Position numbers and translations under genes: made by a program. The notes below the pieces were generated by a model. It was not told the origin of the DNA, made no database searches, and saw only the letters and a program-made list of their open reading frames with translations. Shown here one piece after another: positions 37,013 to 45,988 of a stretch of DNA of 64,000 bases. How positions within the stretch are numbered: the stretch's first letter is position 1; every line of letters begins with the position of its first letter. This stretch comes from Methanohalophilus profundi (lineage in GTDB: Archaea; Halobacteriota; Methanosarcinia; Methanosarcinales; Methanosarcinaceae), in the NCBI RefSeq assembly GCF_004137855.1, contig NZ_QBKB01000002.1, positions 755,518-819,517 on the forward strand, given 5' to 3'.

Positions 37013-37831
37013 TTAAGCTACAGACTGGTTTGAAGTTATTTTTTCAGTACCATTTTTGCCTGTACGTATACAGACATTATTCAGGAAAGAAGTTGCAGCA
37101 TAACCCAGGGATAAAAGTTCATCCCGGCTCAAGGGAGACAAATCCCTCAGGTTCCTGTCCATTGAATGTTCCGTTTCGCCCTGCTGGATAAAATAGGGAA
37201 TATCCCTGCCAGCACATTTTACAATAGAAGAAGCAAGCGATTCAATATCCTCGGGACTATCCATAAAACCCGGCAGCACAGTTGTCCTTAATTCCTGCAG
37301 GAGTTTGTTCTCTGCAGCCAGTTTTATGGAACGTTGCACATTATTCACAGCATCTGCCGGTGAAATTGTCACAGCAGGATAGGAACCATAACCAATCATC
37401 CTGCCATAATCCTCGGCATTTTCAAGAGAGGCTTTAACATCGATGAAAACCCCATCAACCAATTCATTTTCAATAAGGCCTTCCAGAACATCAGCGTGTA
37501 CACCATTGGTATGTATCCCGACCAGAAGTCCCATATCCCGGGCAATCTGAGCGATTCCGGAAACTGCCTGCTCCTGTTGCAGAGGTTCACCACCGGAGAT
37601 TACCACAGAACTCACAAAGGGACGGGAAGTTTCCATTAACTGTTTTATCTGGGAACTTTCAACCAGCTCTGAACCATTCAAAATAGAATAGTTCTGGCAG
37701 TAGGGACACCTGAAAGGACAGCCCCTTAAAAAGAAAACTACGGAGGCCCTGCCCGGCCAATCGAGGGTAGAAAGGGGGACATAGTCCCCGAAATTTACCT
37801 CGAAATCTTTAACGCATGTCCGGGGAGCCAT
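37013..37831 (-). CDS. nrdG: Anaerobic ribonucleotide reductase activase (radical SAM)
   Basis: 272 residues. CPFRCPYC near residue 38 is the radical-SAM CxxxCxxC that binds [4Fe-4S] and S-adenosylmethionine; SGGEPLQQ near 98 is the SAM-binding GGE. The enzyme makes the glycyl radical on NrdD. It overlaps nrdD by 23 nt. The protein is longer than bacterial NrdG (about 155) and resembles the archaeal/pyruvate-formate-lyase-activase-like form. Confidence 0.92.
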   Translation of the reverse strand: MAPRTCVKDFEVNFGDYVPLSTLDWPGRASVVFFLRGCPFRCPYCQNYSILNGSELVESSQIKQLMETSRPFVSSVVISGGEPLQQEQAVSGIAQIARDMGLLVGIHTNGVHADVLEGLIENELVDGVFIDVKASLENAEDYGRMIGYGSYPAVTISPADAVNNVQRSIKLAAENKLLQELRTTVLPGFMDSPEDIESLASSIVKCAGRDIPYFIQQGETEHSMDRNLRDLSPLSRDELLSLGYAATSFLNNVCIRTGKNGTEKITSNQSVA

Positions 37832-40190
37832 ATCTCATCCTGTCCGCAAGTTCTTGTTTCTTGGCAGCATTCCATCCACCTACAGACTGGATATAACCGG
37901 TAACCCTGGAAAGTTGTTCCACATTATCTGAATCACAATTCTCACAACGGTCCTGCAATCCGGACATCATATGGAAATCATTCATACAGACAGTCATATC
38001 CTTTGTAAAAGCAAAGTAGCCAGTCTGGGTGTTGCGTGCAAGATGCATGGTAAAGTCTTTCAGTCCCTTTGCATCGGGAGAACCTTCACCAAGCCAGATG
38101 TGCATGATATTACCCCCATCAACAATAGGGAAGAACACATGCTCCACATTGATCCGCTCCATCAGGGACAGGTCTGCGCCCGGTGGTGCATGTGTACCAT
38201 TGGTGTAATACACAGGCAGGTCATGTGTCTCCCTGAGACTGGAAAGTGAGGATTCCACATCTCCCTTGAGAACCGAAGCAGCCTTTTCCCTGTACTCATC
38301 ATGAAGCAGGTCTGAAACACCAAATCTCTGACAGGTAGTTTCAGCAGGCGTCCGTGCAAGAGCTATCTCTATCCCGTGTTCCTCTGAAATCTTGCGGGCA
38401 TGCATTTCCATTTCTGTCATTGCCCTGACTGCAACCTTGAAAGCCTCTTTTGACTCATGCATCTGGGAACCTGTATGGTACTGGACCATCTCATTGATAC
38501 CCACCACACCGATGGTAAACACAAGACCATCCATATCAACAGCAACAGTACCTTTCTTGCCGGTAACCGGGTCCTTGGGCTGCTGGGTGGCAAAAGGCAT
38601 CCTGCCGGATTCAATGATAGGAGTCATCCATTTGAGTTTGGTCTGGAACACCTCAATTGCCCTGTCCATCAAACCTTTAAGCTTCGCGAATAGTTCCTCA
38701 TCATCACCCTTTGCCTCGTAGGCAGCCCTTGGGCAGTTCAGGGAAACAACCTGCCAGGAACCCATGGAAAAGTGTTTTCCATCCGTGAAGTTGAGCTTTT
38801 CATCAAATTCATCATCATCTTCTGCATTTGCAGAAAACTGATAGGCACAGCACTGGTAACAGGAGATTCCTTCCCCTGCTCCCCTGTAAGGAGGAAGCTG
38901 GTTATCAAAGTAAGGAGTGCCAAATTTGGCAGTAAGTTCGAATGTCAGGTTATAAAGATCATCATAGGTCGGAAGTTCTGGATGGGCACGATTGAACATC
39001 TCGTCCTCTTCCATGAAATCAGGCTCAATGGAGATCTCCGGTTTGGGGAAATTAAAGGGTTTACCCCAGTAATCACCTTCAAGCATGACATTCATAAGCG
39101 CCTGGAAACCAAGACGGACCTCTCTTTCATAATCACCATAAACCCTTACGTCACTACCATCAGAACCATCCCAGACACGTCCGCGGTAGACTACAGGTTT
39201 ATCTCTCCAGAGTTTTGGAACCCCGGGAGAAAGCTGTACGGAGGAAAAGACAAGCTGTCCTCCCCGGGCCACCATCATCTGAGTCATCTCATAAACGAAC
39301 ATCTGCATCAGCTGGTCGATCTCCTTGTAGGACTTACCCTCTAAAAAGGGGGCAAGGAACGTAAGGAAGTTATAAAATCCCTGACCACCGGCAAAATTAG
39401 TCTGGGCACTACCCAGAGCTTTTACTGCATGAAGAACTGCAACTTCAGCTTTCATTGCAGGACCGGCAACACTGGCCTTGACACCGGAACCATCCGGCAT
39501 GAGACCATAATAGAAGAAATATCTCAAATCCCAATCCTGACAGAAAGCCCGGGTTCCCATGTATTCCAGGTCATGGATATGCAGATCACCATTCAGGTGA
39601 AGATCGGAAAGTTTGGGTGGTAGAAGTAAAAGATATTGTTCCTTGGAAATTTTGTCGGCTTTTTTCTTGTGGGAGGTTTCCGCATTCTCCTGGAGATTGG
39701 CATTTTCATTGGCTTCAAACCCGGTACCCATATCGATCTCGCAGGCATCATAAACAGGAGTACCTACCCTGGTGGAAATATTACGCCATTCCACCTCATT
39801 GCGCTCAATCAGGACCATATTAACAACTTCCCTGATGAGTGGGCCGGATAGGAACTTGAGATTCATACTACGAATCCTTTTTTCCGTTTCCTTTGCTATA
39901 TCAATAGCCTCATCCCGGGTGATAGCCGGCGTACCATGGAAACGTTCACTGAGAGAGGTTTCTTTTAGCAGCTGGTTTACAACGATATTGCGGTCCCATT
40001 CAACCATATGTCCGTCAGTGTTCCTGACTTTAGGCATTATTGAAACAAAACTCCCGTCAAGAGTCTGCTGTCGTGGAGATGATTCGAACGTTGAGTCAAC
40101 AATATTGGACGAAGGGATGGTGTCCTCAGAGGCACCGCTTATATCCGTATTTTTCCCTTTCCTTTCAATTTCTTCTGCCATAGTATCCAT
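37809..40190 (-). CDS. nrdD: Anaerobic (class III) ribonucleoside-triphosphate reductase
   Basis: 793 residues. Reduces NTPs to dNTPs by a glycyl radical in strict anaerobes. An ATP-cone near residues 50-145 (MVEWDRNIVVNQLLKETSL), active-site region with ISCYQCCAYQFSA near 437, and the glycyl radical loop RVTGYIQSVGGWN about 25 residues from the C-terminus. CENC just before it is part of the zinc site. GGGGGC before the ATG. Operon order nrdH-nrdD-nrdG gives reductant, enzyme and activase together. Confidence 0.96.
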   Translation of the reverse strand: MDTMAEEIERKGKNTDISGASEDTIPSSNIVDSTFESSPRQQTLDGSFVSIMPKVRNTDGHMVEWDRNIVVNQLLKETSLSERFHGTPAITRDEAIDIAKETEKRIRSMNLKFLSGPLIREVVNMVLIERNEVEWRNISTRVGTPVYDACEIDMGTGFEANENANLQENAETSHKKKADKISKEQYLLLLPPKLSDLHLNGDLHIHDLEYMGTRAFCQDWDLRYFFYYGLMPDGSGVKASVAGPAMKAEVAVLHAVKALGSAQTNFAGGQGFYNFLTFLAPFLEGKSYKEIDQLMQMFVYEMTQMMVARGGQLVFSSVQLSPGVPKLWRDKPVVYRGRVWDGSDGSDVRVYGDYEREVRLGFQALMNVMLEGDYWGKPFNFPKPEISIEPDFMEEDEMFNRAHPELPTYDDLYNLTFELTAKFGTPYFDNQLPPYRGAGEGISCYQCCAYQFSANAEDDDEFDEKLNFTDGKHFSMGSWQVVSLNCPRAAYEAKGDDEELFAKLKGLMDRAIEVFQTKLKWMTPIIESGRMPFATQQPKDPVTGKKGTVAVDMDGLVFTIGVVGINEMVQYHTGSQMHESKEAFKVAVRAMTEMEMHARKISEEHGIEIALARTPAETTCQRFGVSDLLHDEYREKAASVLKGDVESSLSSLRETHDLPVYYTNGTHAPPGADLSLMERINVEHVFFPIVDGGNIMHIWLGEGSPDAKGLKDFTMHLARNTQTGYFAFTKDMTVCMNDFHMMSGLQDRCENCDSDNVEQLSRVTGYIQSVGGWNAAKKQELADRMRYGSPDMR

Positions 40191-40203
40191 ATTAAGCCCC
40201 CAT

Positions 40204-40458
40204 TTAATTTAGCAAATCCTGAAGGACATCCATATCCACATCACTACCTTTGAATAGATTGTCAGATGTAAGGAATTCATCCTTTATCTGCAATACAGGT
40301 GCTTCACTTGTAAAGACACCATTTATGCGCAGTTCTGTAAGTGCTTCCGCAGAGTTCATATCTGCTTCTTCAAACTGTATATTATTCTCTTTTAGCGTCG
40401 CTTTCAGACGGGCACATTTCGGGCAGACATCGGTGGTATAGATAATAATTTCAGACAT
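40204..40458 (-). CDS. nrdH: Glutaredoxin-like NrdH redoxin
   Basis: 84 residues with thioredoxin fold: IIIYTTDVCPKCARLKATL places the redox CPKC near residue 12, and SEAPVLQI carries the cis-proline. Studies of the Methanosarcina barkeri class III reductase use a NrdH-like redoxin fed by a ferredoxin-dependent disulfide reductase; the position next to nrdD here fits that role. First gene of the operon, 13 nt before nrdD. Confidence 0.88.
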   Translation of the reverse strand: MSEIIIYTTDVCPKCARLKATLKENNIQFEEADMNSAEALTELRINGVFTSEAPVLQIKDEFLTSDNLFKGSDVDMDVLQDLLN

Positions 40459-40787
40459 AATACTCCATCCTCATAACAATAAACACCATCAGGAGAGCCA
40501 GAGAAGATAGAAAGGAATCAACAAGCATGAATCCGGTTTTGATTTCCCCTAAACGACTGACTTCCCACAGTGAGTAGATACGAAATAGGATTCATTCATT
40601 TATAATGCTTTTTCAGCCTATATCTGAATACACTGAAATGTGCCTGGTAACAAATATGATATACAATAAAATAATCTAAATGTTTTGAATTTATTGTATT
40701 ATCCGATCTGGTAACAAACAAATAAGAACGTTTCCAAAAGATGTATAACCTAAACACCAATAATAGCAGTAACTTGAACCAATTGAG
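40459..40787. promoter_or_regulatory. Divergent regulatory region between nrdHDG and radB
   Basis: 329 bp, A/T-rich, without a gene. Inverted repeat TACAATAAA (40662-40670) and TTTATTGTA (40690-40698) is bracketed by a direct repeat CTGGTAACAAA at 40644-40654 and 40708-40718. No consensus NrdR box is recognised. Symmetric layout suggests a regulator site shared by the deoxynucleotide supply operon and the recombinase gene. Confidence 0.45.
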
Positions 40788-41465
40788 GTGTACAATATAA
40801 CCGACTTACTTACATCAGGGTGCAAACCCATTGATGAACTGCTTGGAGGCGGGTTCGAAGCAGGAATTGTGACCCAGATATATGGAGAATCCGGAAGCGG
40901 AAAGACAAACCTCTGTCTCCAGCTTGCGGTCCATTGTGTAAAGAATGAGAAAAAAGCAATTCTTGTTGATACTGAAGCAATCTCCCCGGAACGGTTCAGG
41001 CAGATAGCAGGTGAAAATGCCAGGGAAATTGCCCAGAATATAATCATCTACGAGCCCCACAGTTTCGAGGAACAGTATTCTGCAATCCACGAGATAGAAA
41101 AAATAAGTGCCCAGAACATCGGACTTATAATTGTGGACTCAGCAACTGCGTATTACCGATTTGGCCTTGAAGATGAAGAGAAAAGTATCCGTACTCGCAG
41201 AGAACTTGCCAATCAGATAGGCTATCTCCACGGCCTGGCCCGCAAGAGAGGAATTGTAGTTGTTATTACAAATCAGGTCTATTCAGACATAGGCACGGGC
41301 AAACTGAAACCTGTGGGTGGCAGTACGGTCGAACACATGTCAAAAACCATAATTCAGCTTGAGCGTACAGGCGAGAACAAAAGAAAAGCCAACCTGCTCA
41401 AACATCGCTCCCGTCCGGAAGGATTGAGCAGGGAATTCATAATAACCCAGGAAGGGCTGGAGTAA
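40788..41465 (+). CDS. radB: RadB recombinase paralogue
   Basis: About 223-225 residues. RecA/RadA-fold ATPase without the N-terminal HhH domain: SGCKPIDELLGGGF, Walker A GESGSGKTNLCLQ near 33, Walker B LIIVDSATAYYR near 110, and GGSTVEHMSKTIIQLER. RadB modulates RadA-mediated strand exchange. Start is either GTG at 40788, with no Shine-Dalgarno, or ATA at 40797, which sits 6 nt after GAGGTG and begins closer to where homologues do. Converges with the KaiC-like gene. Confidence 0.92.
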   Translation: MYNITDLLTSGCKPIDELLGGGFEAGIVTQIYGESGSGKTNLCLQLAVHCVKNEKKAILVDTEAISPERFRQIAGENAREIAQNIIIYEPHSFEEQYSAIHEIEKISAQNIGLIIVDSATAYYRFGLEDEEKSIRTRRELANQIGYLHGLARKRGIVVVITNQVYSDIGTGKLKPVGGSTVEHMSKTIIQLERTGENKRKANLLKHRSRPEGLSREFIITQEGLE

Positions 41466-41476
41466 AATAAGAATAT

Positions 41477-42205
41477 TTACTCCAGATACGGAGACTGGGC
41501 AAGCACCGACATCCCATTATCCGAAATATTAAGCACACGCACCTCATTGATTGTGTTTGAGCCCCTCAGTTTCATAACAAAGATGGTACGCTGGAGATTA
41601 TTACCCACCCTGACACGTTCCAGTTTGATAACTGAATCGGCACCATATTCCACCATCTCATCAAGGTCAAACATCTTGCCTACTGAAATGACAGAAGTTA
41701 CATCACGGCTGCGCAGGACACCAAACACATCATCTATGAGGGTCCTAAGTTTGTAATTTGACTCAATGGCAAGGAAAAGGGCCTCAATTGAATCAATGAA
41801 TACCCTCTGAGGCTGCACATCATCTATTTTGCTTTCAATTAGCTTTTTGAAACTCTTGATAAGCTCTGAGGGTGCGATTTCCACACTTTTCTGGAGACGA
41901 AGCCCCGGATCGGTTATATCGACAAAAGAAAGCAGGCCGTCATCCTCAAGTTTCTTGAAATCCCAGTCAAAGGATGCTTTCATTTCCCGAACAATGGATT
42001 TGGATTCTTCCGATGTGATTATACACATCACCTTCTCCCCGTTCTTTGCCCCCTCATAAATGAACTGAGATCCAAAAATTGTTTTACCGGTACCTGATTT
42101 CCCGGAAACAACGTTTGCAGTACCTTTAAAGTACCCGCCTTTGAGCATCTCATCCAGTCCCTTAACACCAGTACTAACCCTTTCAGGAATTGTCGTCTCT
42201 TCCAT
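41477..42205 (-). CDS. KaiC-like RecA-fold ATPase
   Basis: 242 residues, one KaiC domain. Walker A SGKSGTGKTIFG near 36, ITSEES near 65 (the two Glu used by KaiC-type ATPases), Walker B QRVFIDSIEALFLAI near 135. Archaea have many such single-domain proteins, several linked to signalling or motility; role unknown. ATG at 42205 is preferred to a longer reading (to 42286) since AAGGTG lies 6 nt upstream and the extra sequence comes from an inserted-element remnant. Confidence 0.82.
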   Translation of the reverse strand: MEETTIPERVSTGVKGLDEMLKGGYFKGTANVVSGKSGTGKTIFGSQFIYEGAKNGEKVMCIITSEESKSIVREMKASFDWDFKKLEDDGLLSFVDITDPGLRLQKSVEIAPSELIKSFKKLIESKIDDVQPQRVFIDSIEALFLAIESNYKLRTLIDDVFGVLRSRDVTSVISVGKMFDLDEMVEYGADSVIKLERVRVGNNLQRTIFVMKLRGSNTINEVRVLNISDNGMSVLAQSPYLE

Positions 42206-42215
42206 TTGAAACACC

Positions 42216-42292
42216 TTGTGAACCACACCACACTTATGCATGATGCTTCCTGCTTCATACCTTTTCCTAACGAAAAACAAGTCCACAGGCTC
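42216..42292 (-). mobile_element. IS200/IS605-type right-end remnant (copy 1)
   Basis: Aligns with 57646-57720: both, on the minus strand, read GTGGACTTGT, a ~20-nt gap, then TATGAAGCA-GAAGCA-CATGC, a TAA-containing loop and GTGG-GT-GTTCAC. Stem CATGC/GTGTG encloses ATAA. No transposase remains. The end lies immediately before the ribosome binding site of the KaiC-like gene. The 42206-42551 interval holds no gene besides this and the next hairpin. Confidence 0.55.
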
Positions 42293-42400
42293 TACCCGTA
42301 GTCCCTACGGTGTTTTAAATATATTAAGTTTACTTGGTTATCGTAAACTTATGCATTACATTATGTAATTAATATTTTTATATTTTTTGTACGCATTCAT

Positions 42401-42428
42401 CCCCCTAGCTTACGCAAGGGGGGGGGGG
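42401..42428 (-). repeat. GTAA-capped hairpin with an 11-G run
   Basis: On the minus strand CCCCCTTGC, loop GTAA, then GCTAGGGGG form a 9-position stem with one T-T mismatch, the same architecture as 51307-51330. The + strand carries 11 consecutive G (42418-42428), a slippage-prone homopolymer. Confidence 0.5.
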
Positions 42429-42551
42429 TATTCTGCTTTTTTGATAAATATCTCACAATGTAATCAGAACATAATATCAAAAATATCCATCTGTGATTTA
42501 TCACAATGGGATTTATTTACGTATAAAATAAGGGATTCCTGATATAAAAAT

Positions 42552-42947
42552 TCATGTATCTTCCCAGGAAGTGAACAAAAAACCACTTTCATCAGAAGCA
42601 TCCGGTTCTGCGACAACTTCAAGCAACACCTCACTGAAAAGTAATTTTTCCAGTGTTCGTGTAACATAACTGCGTTGCTGATGTTTACTTATATCCTCTC
42701 CAATACGCAGGTCTGAATCAACCTGTACCCTCCACAGTGCCAATCGGAAATTTTCAGGATCCTGTAGATCCATAGTATAGAATTTTTCAAGGAAAAAAGG
42801 AAGAATTAAAGGATTATCCAGAACTTCACACAACAAGAGATATTCTTCAGCAAAAGAATTTGTGATCTCCGGGTTCTGTGTACCCACAATCAGCCCTAAT
42901 GTATCCAGAGAATAATCCTTGCCCTTAATATTGACACAATTTGTCAT
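42552..42947 (-). CDS. Hypothetical protein co-transcribed with cobY
   Basis: 131 residues, no family recognised. Acidic, mixed alpha/beta, no membrane segment or obvious motif (VNIKGKDYSLDTLGLIVGTQN..., LPFFLEKFYTMDLQDPENFRLALWRV). The ATG at 42947 lies 13 nt after the cobY stop with GGGG upstream, so it is probably the last gene of the cobamide operon. Real by context and codon use; function unknown. Confidence 0.6.
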   Translation of the reverse strand: MTNCVNIKGKDYSLDTLGLIVGTQNPEITNSFAEEYLLLCEVLDNPLILPFFLEKFYTMDLQDPENFRLALWRVQVDSDLRIGEDISKHQQRSYVTRTLEKLLFSEVLLEVVAEPDASDESGFLFTSWEDT

Positions 42948-42960
42948 AGAGAACCCCGAA

Positions 42961-43578
42961 TTATTTACTCTGTCTTTTTTCCAGAATGCCAGTGCAGCGC
43001 TGCAGGTCCTCTGCAGTATTAACATTCAGGGCTACTTCAGGATCTTCAAGAAGATAATTATAATATTCCTGCTCCTCCCGTATTTTGCTTCCGTCAAGGA
43101 TATTTATCCCGGTGGGGACTATGAGGTTTCCACTCCAGTTGAAAACGGTATCCGGACGCAAACCTACCTTTTTACACAGGGAAAGGGGTATAAATACCGA
43201 CATTGAAGGTTTTCCACACCTGTAATATTCCTCCACAATGGAATCGATAAGACTGGCTGTTATAAGGGGCAGGTCGGACATGATTACCATCAGGGGTTCT
43301 GCAACTTTTGCCTGTTCCACAGCATAAACCATATCGCCAACATAATTATCGCCTGCAGTATCAATGGTTTCGACATCACCCCCATAACAATTTAGTACAA
43401 CTTCTTCGGTGTGAGGTGTAAAAGGAGACACTGTCACATAAACATCACCAATGCTCTCTGACTCCTCCAGGGCATCCACAACATAACATATCATGGGCTT
43501 ACCCAGAATATCGACACAGGGTTTCTCGCCCATACCCAGACGCAAACCCTGCCCACCGGCCATTATAAAAGCATCCAT
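42961..43578 (-). CDS. cobY: GTP:adenosylcobinamide-phosphate guanylyltransferase CobY
   Basis: 205 residues. Activates adenosylcobinamide phosphate with GTP, the archaeal replacement for CobU. Nucleotidyltransferase signature MAGGQGLRLGMGEKPCVDILGKPM at the N-terminus and MVIMSDLPLITASL near 95 (metal Asp). Overlaps cobS by 16 nt. Homologues in Methanocaldococcus and Methanosarcina have the same size. Confidence 0.92.
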   Translation of the reverse strand: MDAFIMAGGQGLRLGMGEKPCVDILGKPMICYVVDALEESESIGDVYVTVSPFTPHTEEVVLNCYGGDVETIDTAGDNYVGDMVYAVEQAKVAEPLMVIMSDLPLITASLIDSIVEEYYRCGKPSMSVFIPLSLCKKVGLRPDTVFNWSGNLIVPTGINILDGSKIREEQEYYNYLLEDPEVALNVNTAEDLQRCTGILEKRQSK

Positions 43579-44390
43579 GAAAGACCTCCGTAACCTGTAT
43601 TGATAGCCATTATTGCAAGAGTGATGGCAATCAGGGAAGTAAGCCTGGCAATTTCATTGGCGGTACCGATACAATCCCCGTTGACTCCACCAAAATGCCT
43701 GTTGGAAACATTGAGAACTCCAAAAGCCCCCAATATGGCTGCCACAAAACCTATCAAACCAATTAAACCCAGCCCGAGAACAGATACAATACCACCCATT
43801 ATCAGGCCAGCCAGATATTTACCGCCGTGTGTTTTGTCGATCACCATGGAACCCAGGCCTTCATGGATCGATTTGCCAAAAGCTGCTATTGTGAGCATAC
43901 CCTGTTTGGCACCGATTTCCGCCACAAGCAGGGACAGGGGCAAAAGTGCCCACTGTGGCAGCGATGATAGGGACCCTGTCATGTATATCTGCTGCTGAAG
44001 AGAGGAAATACTGGCATATAGCAAAACCAGGCCTATGACACAATATGCCACCCCGCCTATACCCAGCGACATATCCTTAAGGGCACTGATCTTCTTTTCA
44101 AGAGAGCCGTGAGCCGTACACCCGTCACCAAAATCAGACAGTCCGTCCAGGTGATTGAGACCTGTTAGATAGTAAATAAAAACAATAACCAGGGCTGCGG
44201 AAATATTGGCGGGAAATACATACTCCACAATTCCTGTAAACATGCCAATCAAAAGACCCAGTATGATACCCGTAAAAACAAACAGATAACTTCGTTTAAC
44301 CAGTTCATCAAGGCCTTCCATGGTAATTCCCACGGGAATTGTCGATAAGAAACCAAAACCCGTCCTGACTGCGAGTAGAAATCCGCTCAT
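43563..44390 (-). CDS. cobS: Adenosylcobinamide-GDP ribazoletransferase (cobalamin synthase)
   Basis: 275 residues, polytopic membrane enzyme joining GDP-cobinamide and alpha-ribazole phosphate. LNHLDGLSDFGDGCTAHGS near 77 is the CobS signature with metal-binding acids; several helices flank it. FLSTIPV near 14 is also typical. Overlaps cobZ by 4 nt. Confidence 0.93.
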   Translation of the reverse strand: MSGFLLAVRTGFGFLSTIPVGITMEGLDELVKRSYLFVFTGIILGLLIGMFTGIVEYVFPANISAALVIVFIYYLTGLNHLDGLSDFGDGCTAHGSLEKKISALKDMSLGIGGVAYCVIGLVLLYASISSLQQQIYMTGSLSSLPQWALLPLSLLVAEIGAKQGMLTIAAFGKSIHEGLGSMVIDKTHGGKYLAGLIMGGIVSVLGLGLIGLIGFVAAILGAFGVLNVSNRHFGGVNGDCIGTANEIARLTSLIAITLAIMAINTGYGGLSWMLL

Positions 44391-44971
44391 CCGGCTATCA
44401 CACCACCGCCGAGTTTTCCATCATCTTCTTTTTTAGAGTTGTCAATCTCTGCCATTCCCCTGGTATACATATTGGCAGAAACGCCTCCGATAAGTCCGCC
44501 GATGACATCATCCATGAAAGGACCGAGTTCTGCAAGTATACCCGGTTTTTGTTTGTCGAACCTGACAAACTCAAACATTCCCTTGTCCCCACTGATATAT
44601 TTGGAAATGCTCATCCCCAGTACCTCATCGGCTATCAGGAAGGTCAGGTCCCTTTCATAGGAATCGCGACTTATGTTAGGCAGTGTACCATTGCGACCCT
44701 CTCTTTCAAGCAGGATACCGGAATAGATCAGCATGCAAAGGTTGGGATCGGAAATCGCAAGACGAAGTTCCCTTATAAAAAGGGCTTCTGCCTTTTCACG
44801 TGTCTCTATTCCGGGGTGAGGTGTGTAAAGTCCCATTGAAGCTTCCACAAGTGCCTCTTCAGTAATACCCTCTTCCTTCAGGATATCCATAATATCATAA
44901 GTATAACCGGTATCAGCTTCTTCGGGCTGTTCTCCTTTTGTATTCCTGGATTCTACATCAGACATTTTCAT
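44387..44971 (-). CDS. cobZ: Alpha-ribazole phosphatase CobZ
   Basis: 194 residues. Phosphatidylglycerophosphatase A-like fold (LIADEVLGMSISKYISG, LGPFMDDVIGGLIGGVSANMY). CobZ of Methanosarcina mazei was shown to dephosphorylate alpha-ribazole or adenosylcobalamin phosphate, replacing bacterial CobC; position between cbiB and cobS supports that role over lipid phosphatase activity. Very acidic N-terminus. Confidence 0.88.
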   Translation of the reverse strand: MKMSDVESRNTKGEQPEEADTGYTYDIMDILKEEGITEEALVEASMGLYTPHPGIETREKAEALFIRELRLAISDPNLCMLIYSGILLEREGRNGTLPNISRDSYERDLTFLIADEVLGMSISKYISGDKGMFEFVRFDKQKPGILAELGPFMDDVIGGLIGGVSANMYTRGMAEIDNSKKEDDGKLGGGVIAG

Positions 44972-44989
44972 AGTATCACTTTGAGCATA

Positions 44990-45988
44990 TTATATAAATT
45001 TCCATATAAAGATTGTAAATACATAAATTACAAGTGAAAAGCACGCTATAGATATAAGAGCGGCTCCTTCTACAAGCCGGTTTGCCCTTTTAATAGATTC
45101 CGCACCCGGGGATGCAAGTCCCTCTCCCAGTACATAAACTCCCGGTTTTTCCAGTTTGACACCTACAGCCCCTGCCACTGCTGCCATTGGATATCCTGAA
45201 TTTGGAGAATCCGGAACCTTGCAATCATCATTTGAGCAGGAGCATGCGCCAGAAAGGTCAAAAGACATAGTTTTTGGCAGGATGTTCAGGAAAAATGCAG
45301 ATACCCAGATGAAAAACAGGGAGATCCGGGCAGGAATCCAGTTAAGTACATCATCCAGCTTTGCCGAGAAGAACCCAACTTCCCTGTGTGCCTCATCCCG
45401 GTAGCCAACCATGGAATCAAGGGTACTTACAGCTTTAAAGGCATAAGCTGCTATCAGACCGAAGGGACCTGCTACAGAATAATAGAGCAGGGGAGAGAGA
45501 ATAGAATCTACATAATTCTCGGACACGGTTTCTATGGCAGCAGAAGATACATGAGAGCCACCAAGTTTTGATGTGTCCCTGCTTACATACATGGAAAGTT
45601 GCCTCCTGGCCTCTTCCAGGGCCCCCACTTCCAGAGATGATGCAACTTCCTCTCCGGCAAATAACAATCTGCGGATAGCAAAAGTGCTTTTGAGGAAATA
45701 GGCTTCAATAACTATACCCACAAGTTCAGGAACCACGGATTGACTCGACACTAAAAGTACAATATAGGCAATAAGGGATGCAAAAAGAATGCATGAAAGA
45801 CCCATGAAAACACCATAGGCTTTTCTTCCCGATGAAGGAATGTGCTTTTTGAAAATGCCAATCAGTGTCCCGATCCAGACCACCGGGTGCAGGCGAGCCG
45901 GAGGTTCCCCAACTGCAAGATCAATTAACACAGCAAATAAAAGCACATAAATCATATGCATATAACCGGCAAAAATAAAATCCATCAT
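44990..45988 (-). CDS. cbiB: Adenosylcobinamide-phosphate synthase CbiB
   Basis: 332 residues, membrane protein that attaches (R)-1-amino-2-propanol phosphate to adenosylcobyric acid. IDLAVGEPPARLHPVVWIGTLI near 22, KLGGSHVSSAAIETVSENYVDS near 142, and DSMVGYRDEAHREVG near 190 are CbiB motifs. Overlaps cobD by 4 nt. A Cys cluster (GACSCSNDDCK) in a loop near 250 is unusual for bacterial homologues. Confidence 0.92.
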   Translation of the reverse strand: MMDFIFAGYMHMIYVLLFAVLIDLAVGEPPARLHPVVWIGTLIGIFKKHIPSSGRKAYGVFMGLSCILFASLIAYIVLLVSSQSVVPELVGIVIEAYFLKSTFAIRRLLFAGEEVASSLEVGALEEARRQLSMYVSRDTSKLGGSHVSSAAIETVSENYVDSILSPLLYYSVAGPFGLIAAYAFKAVSTLDSMVGYRDEAHREVGFFSAKLDDVLNWIPARISLFFIWVSAFFLNILPKTMSFDLSGACSCSNDDCKVPDSPNSGYPMAAVAGAVGVKLEKPGVYVLGEGLASPGAESIKRANRLVEGAALISIACFSLVIYVFTIFIWKFI

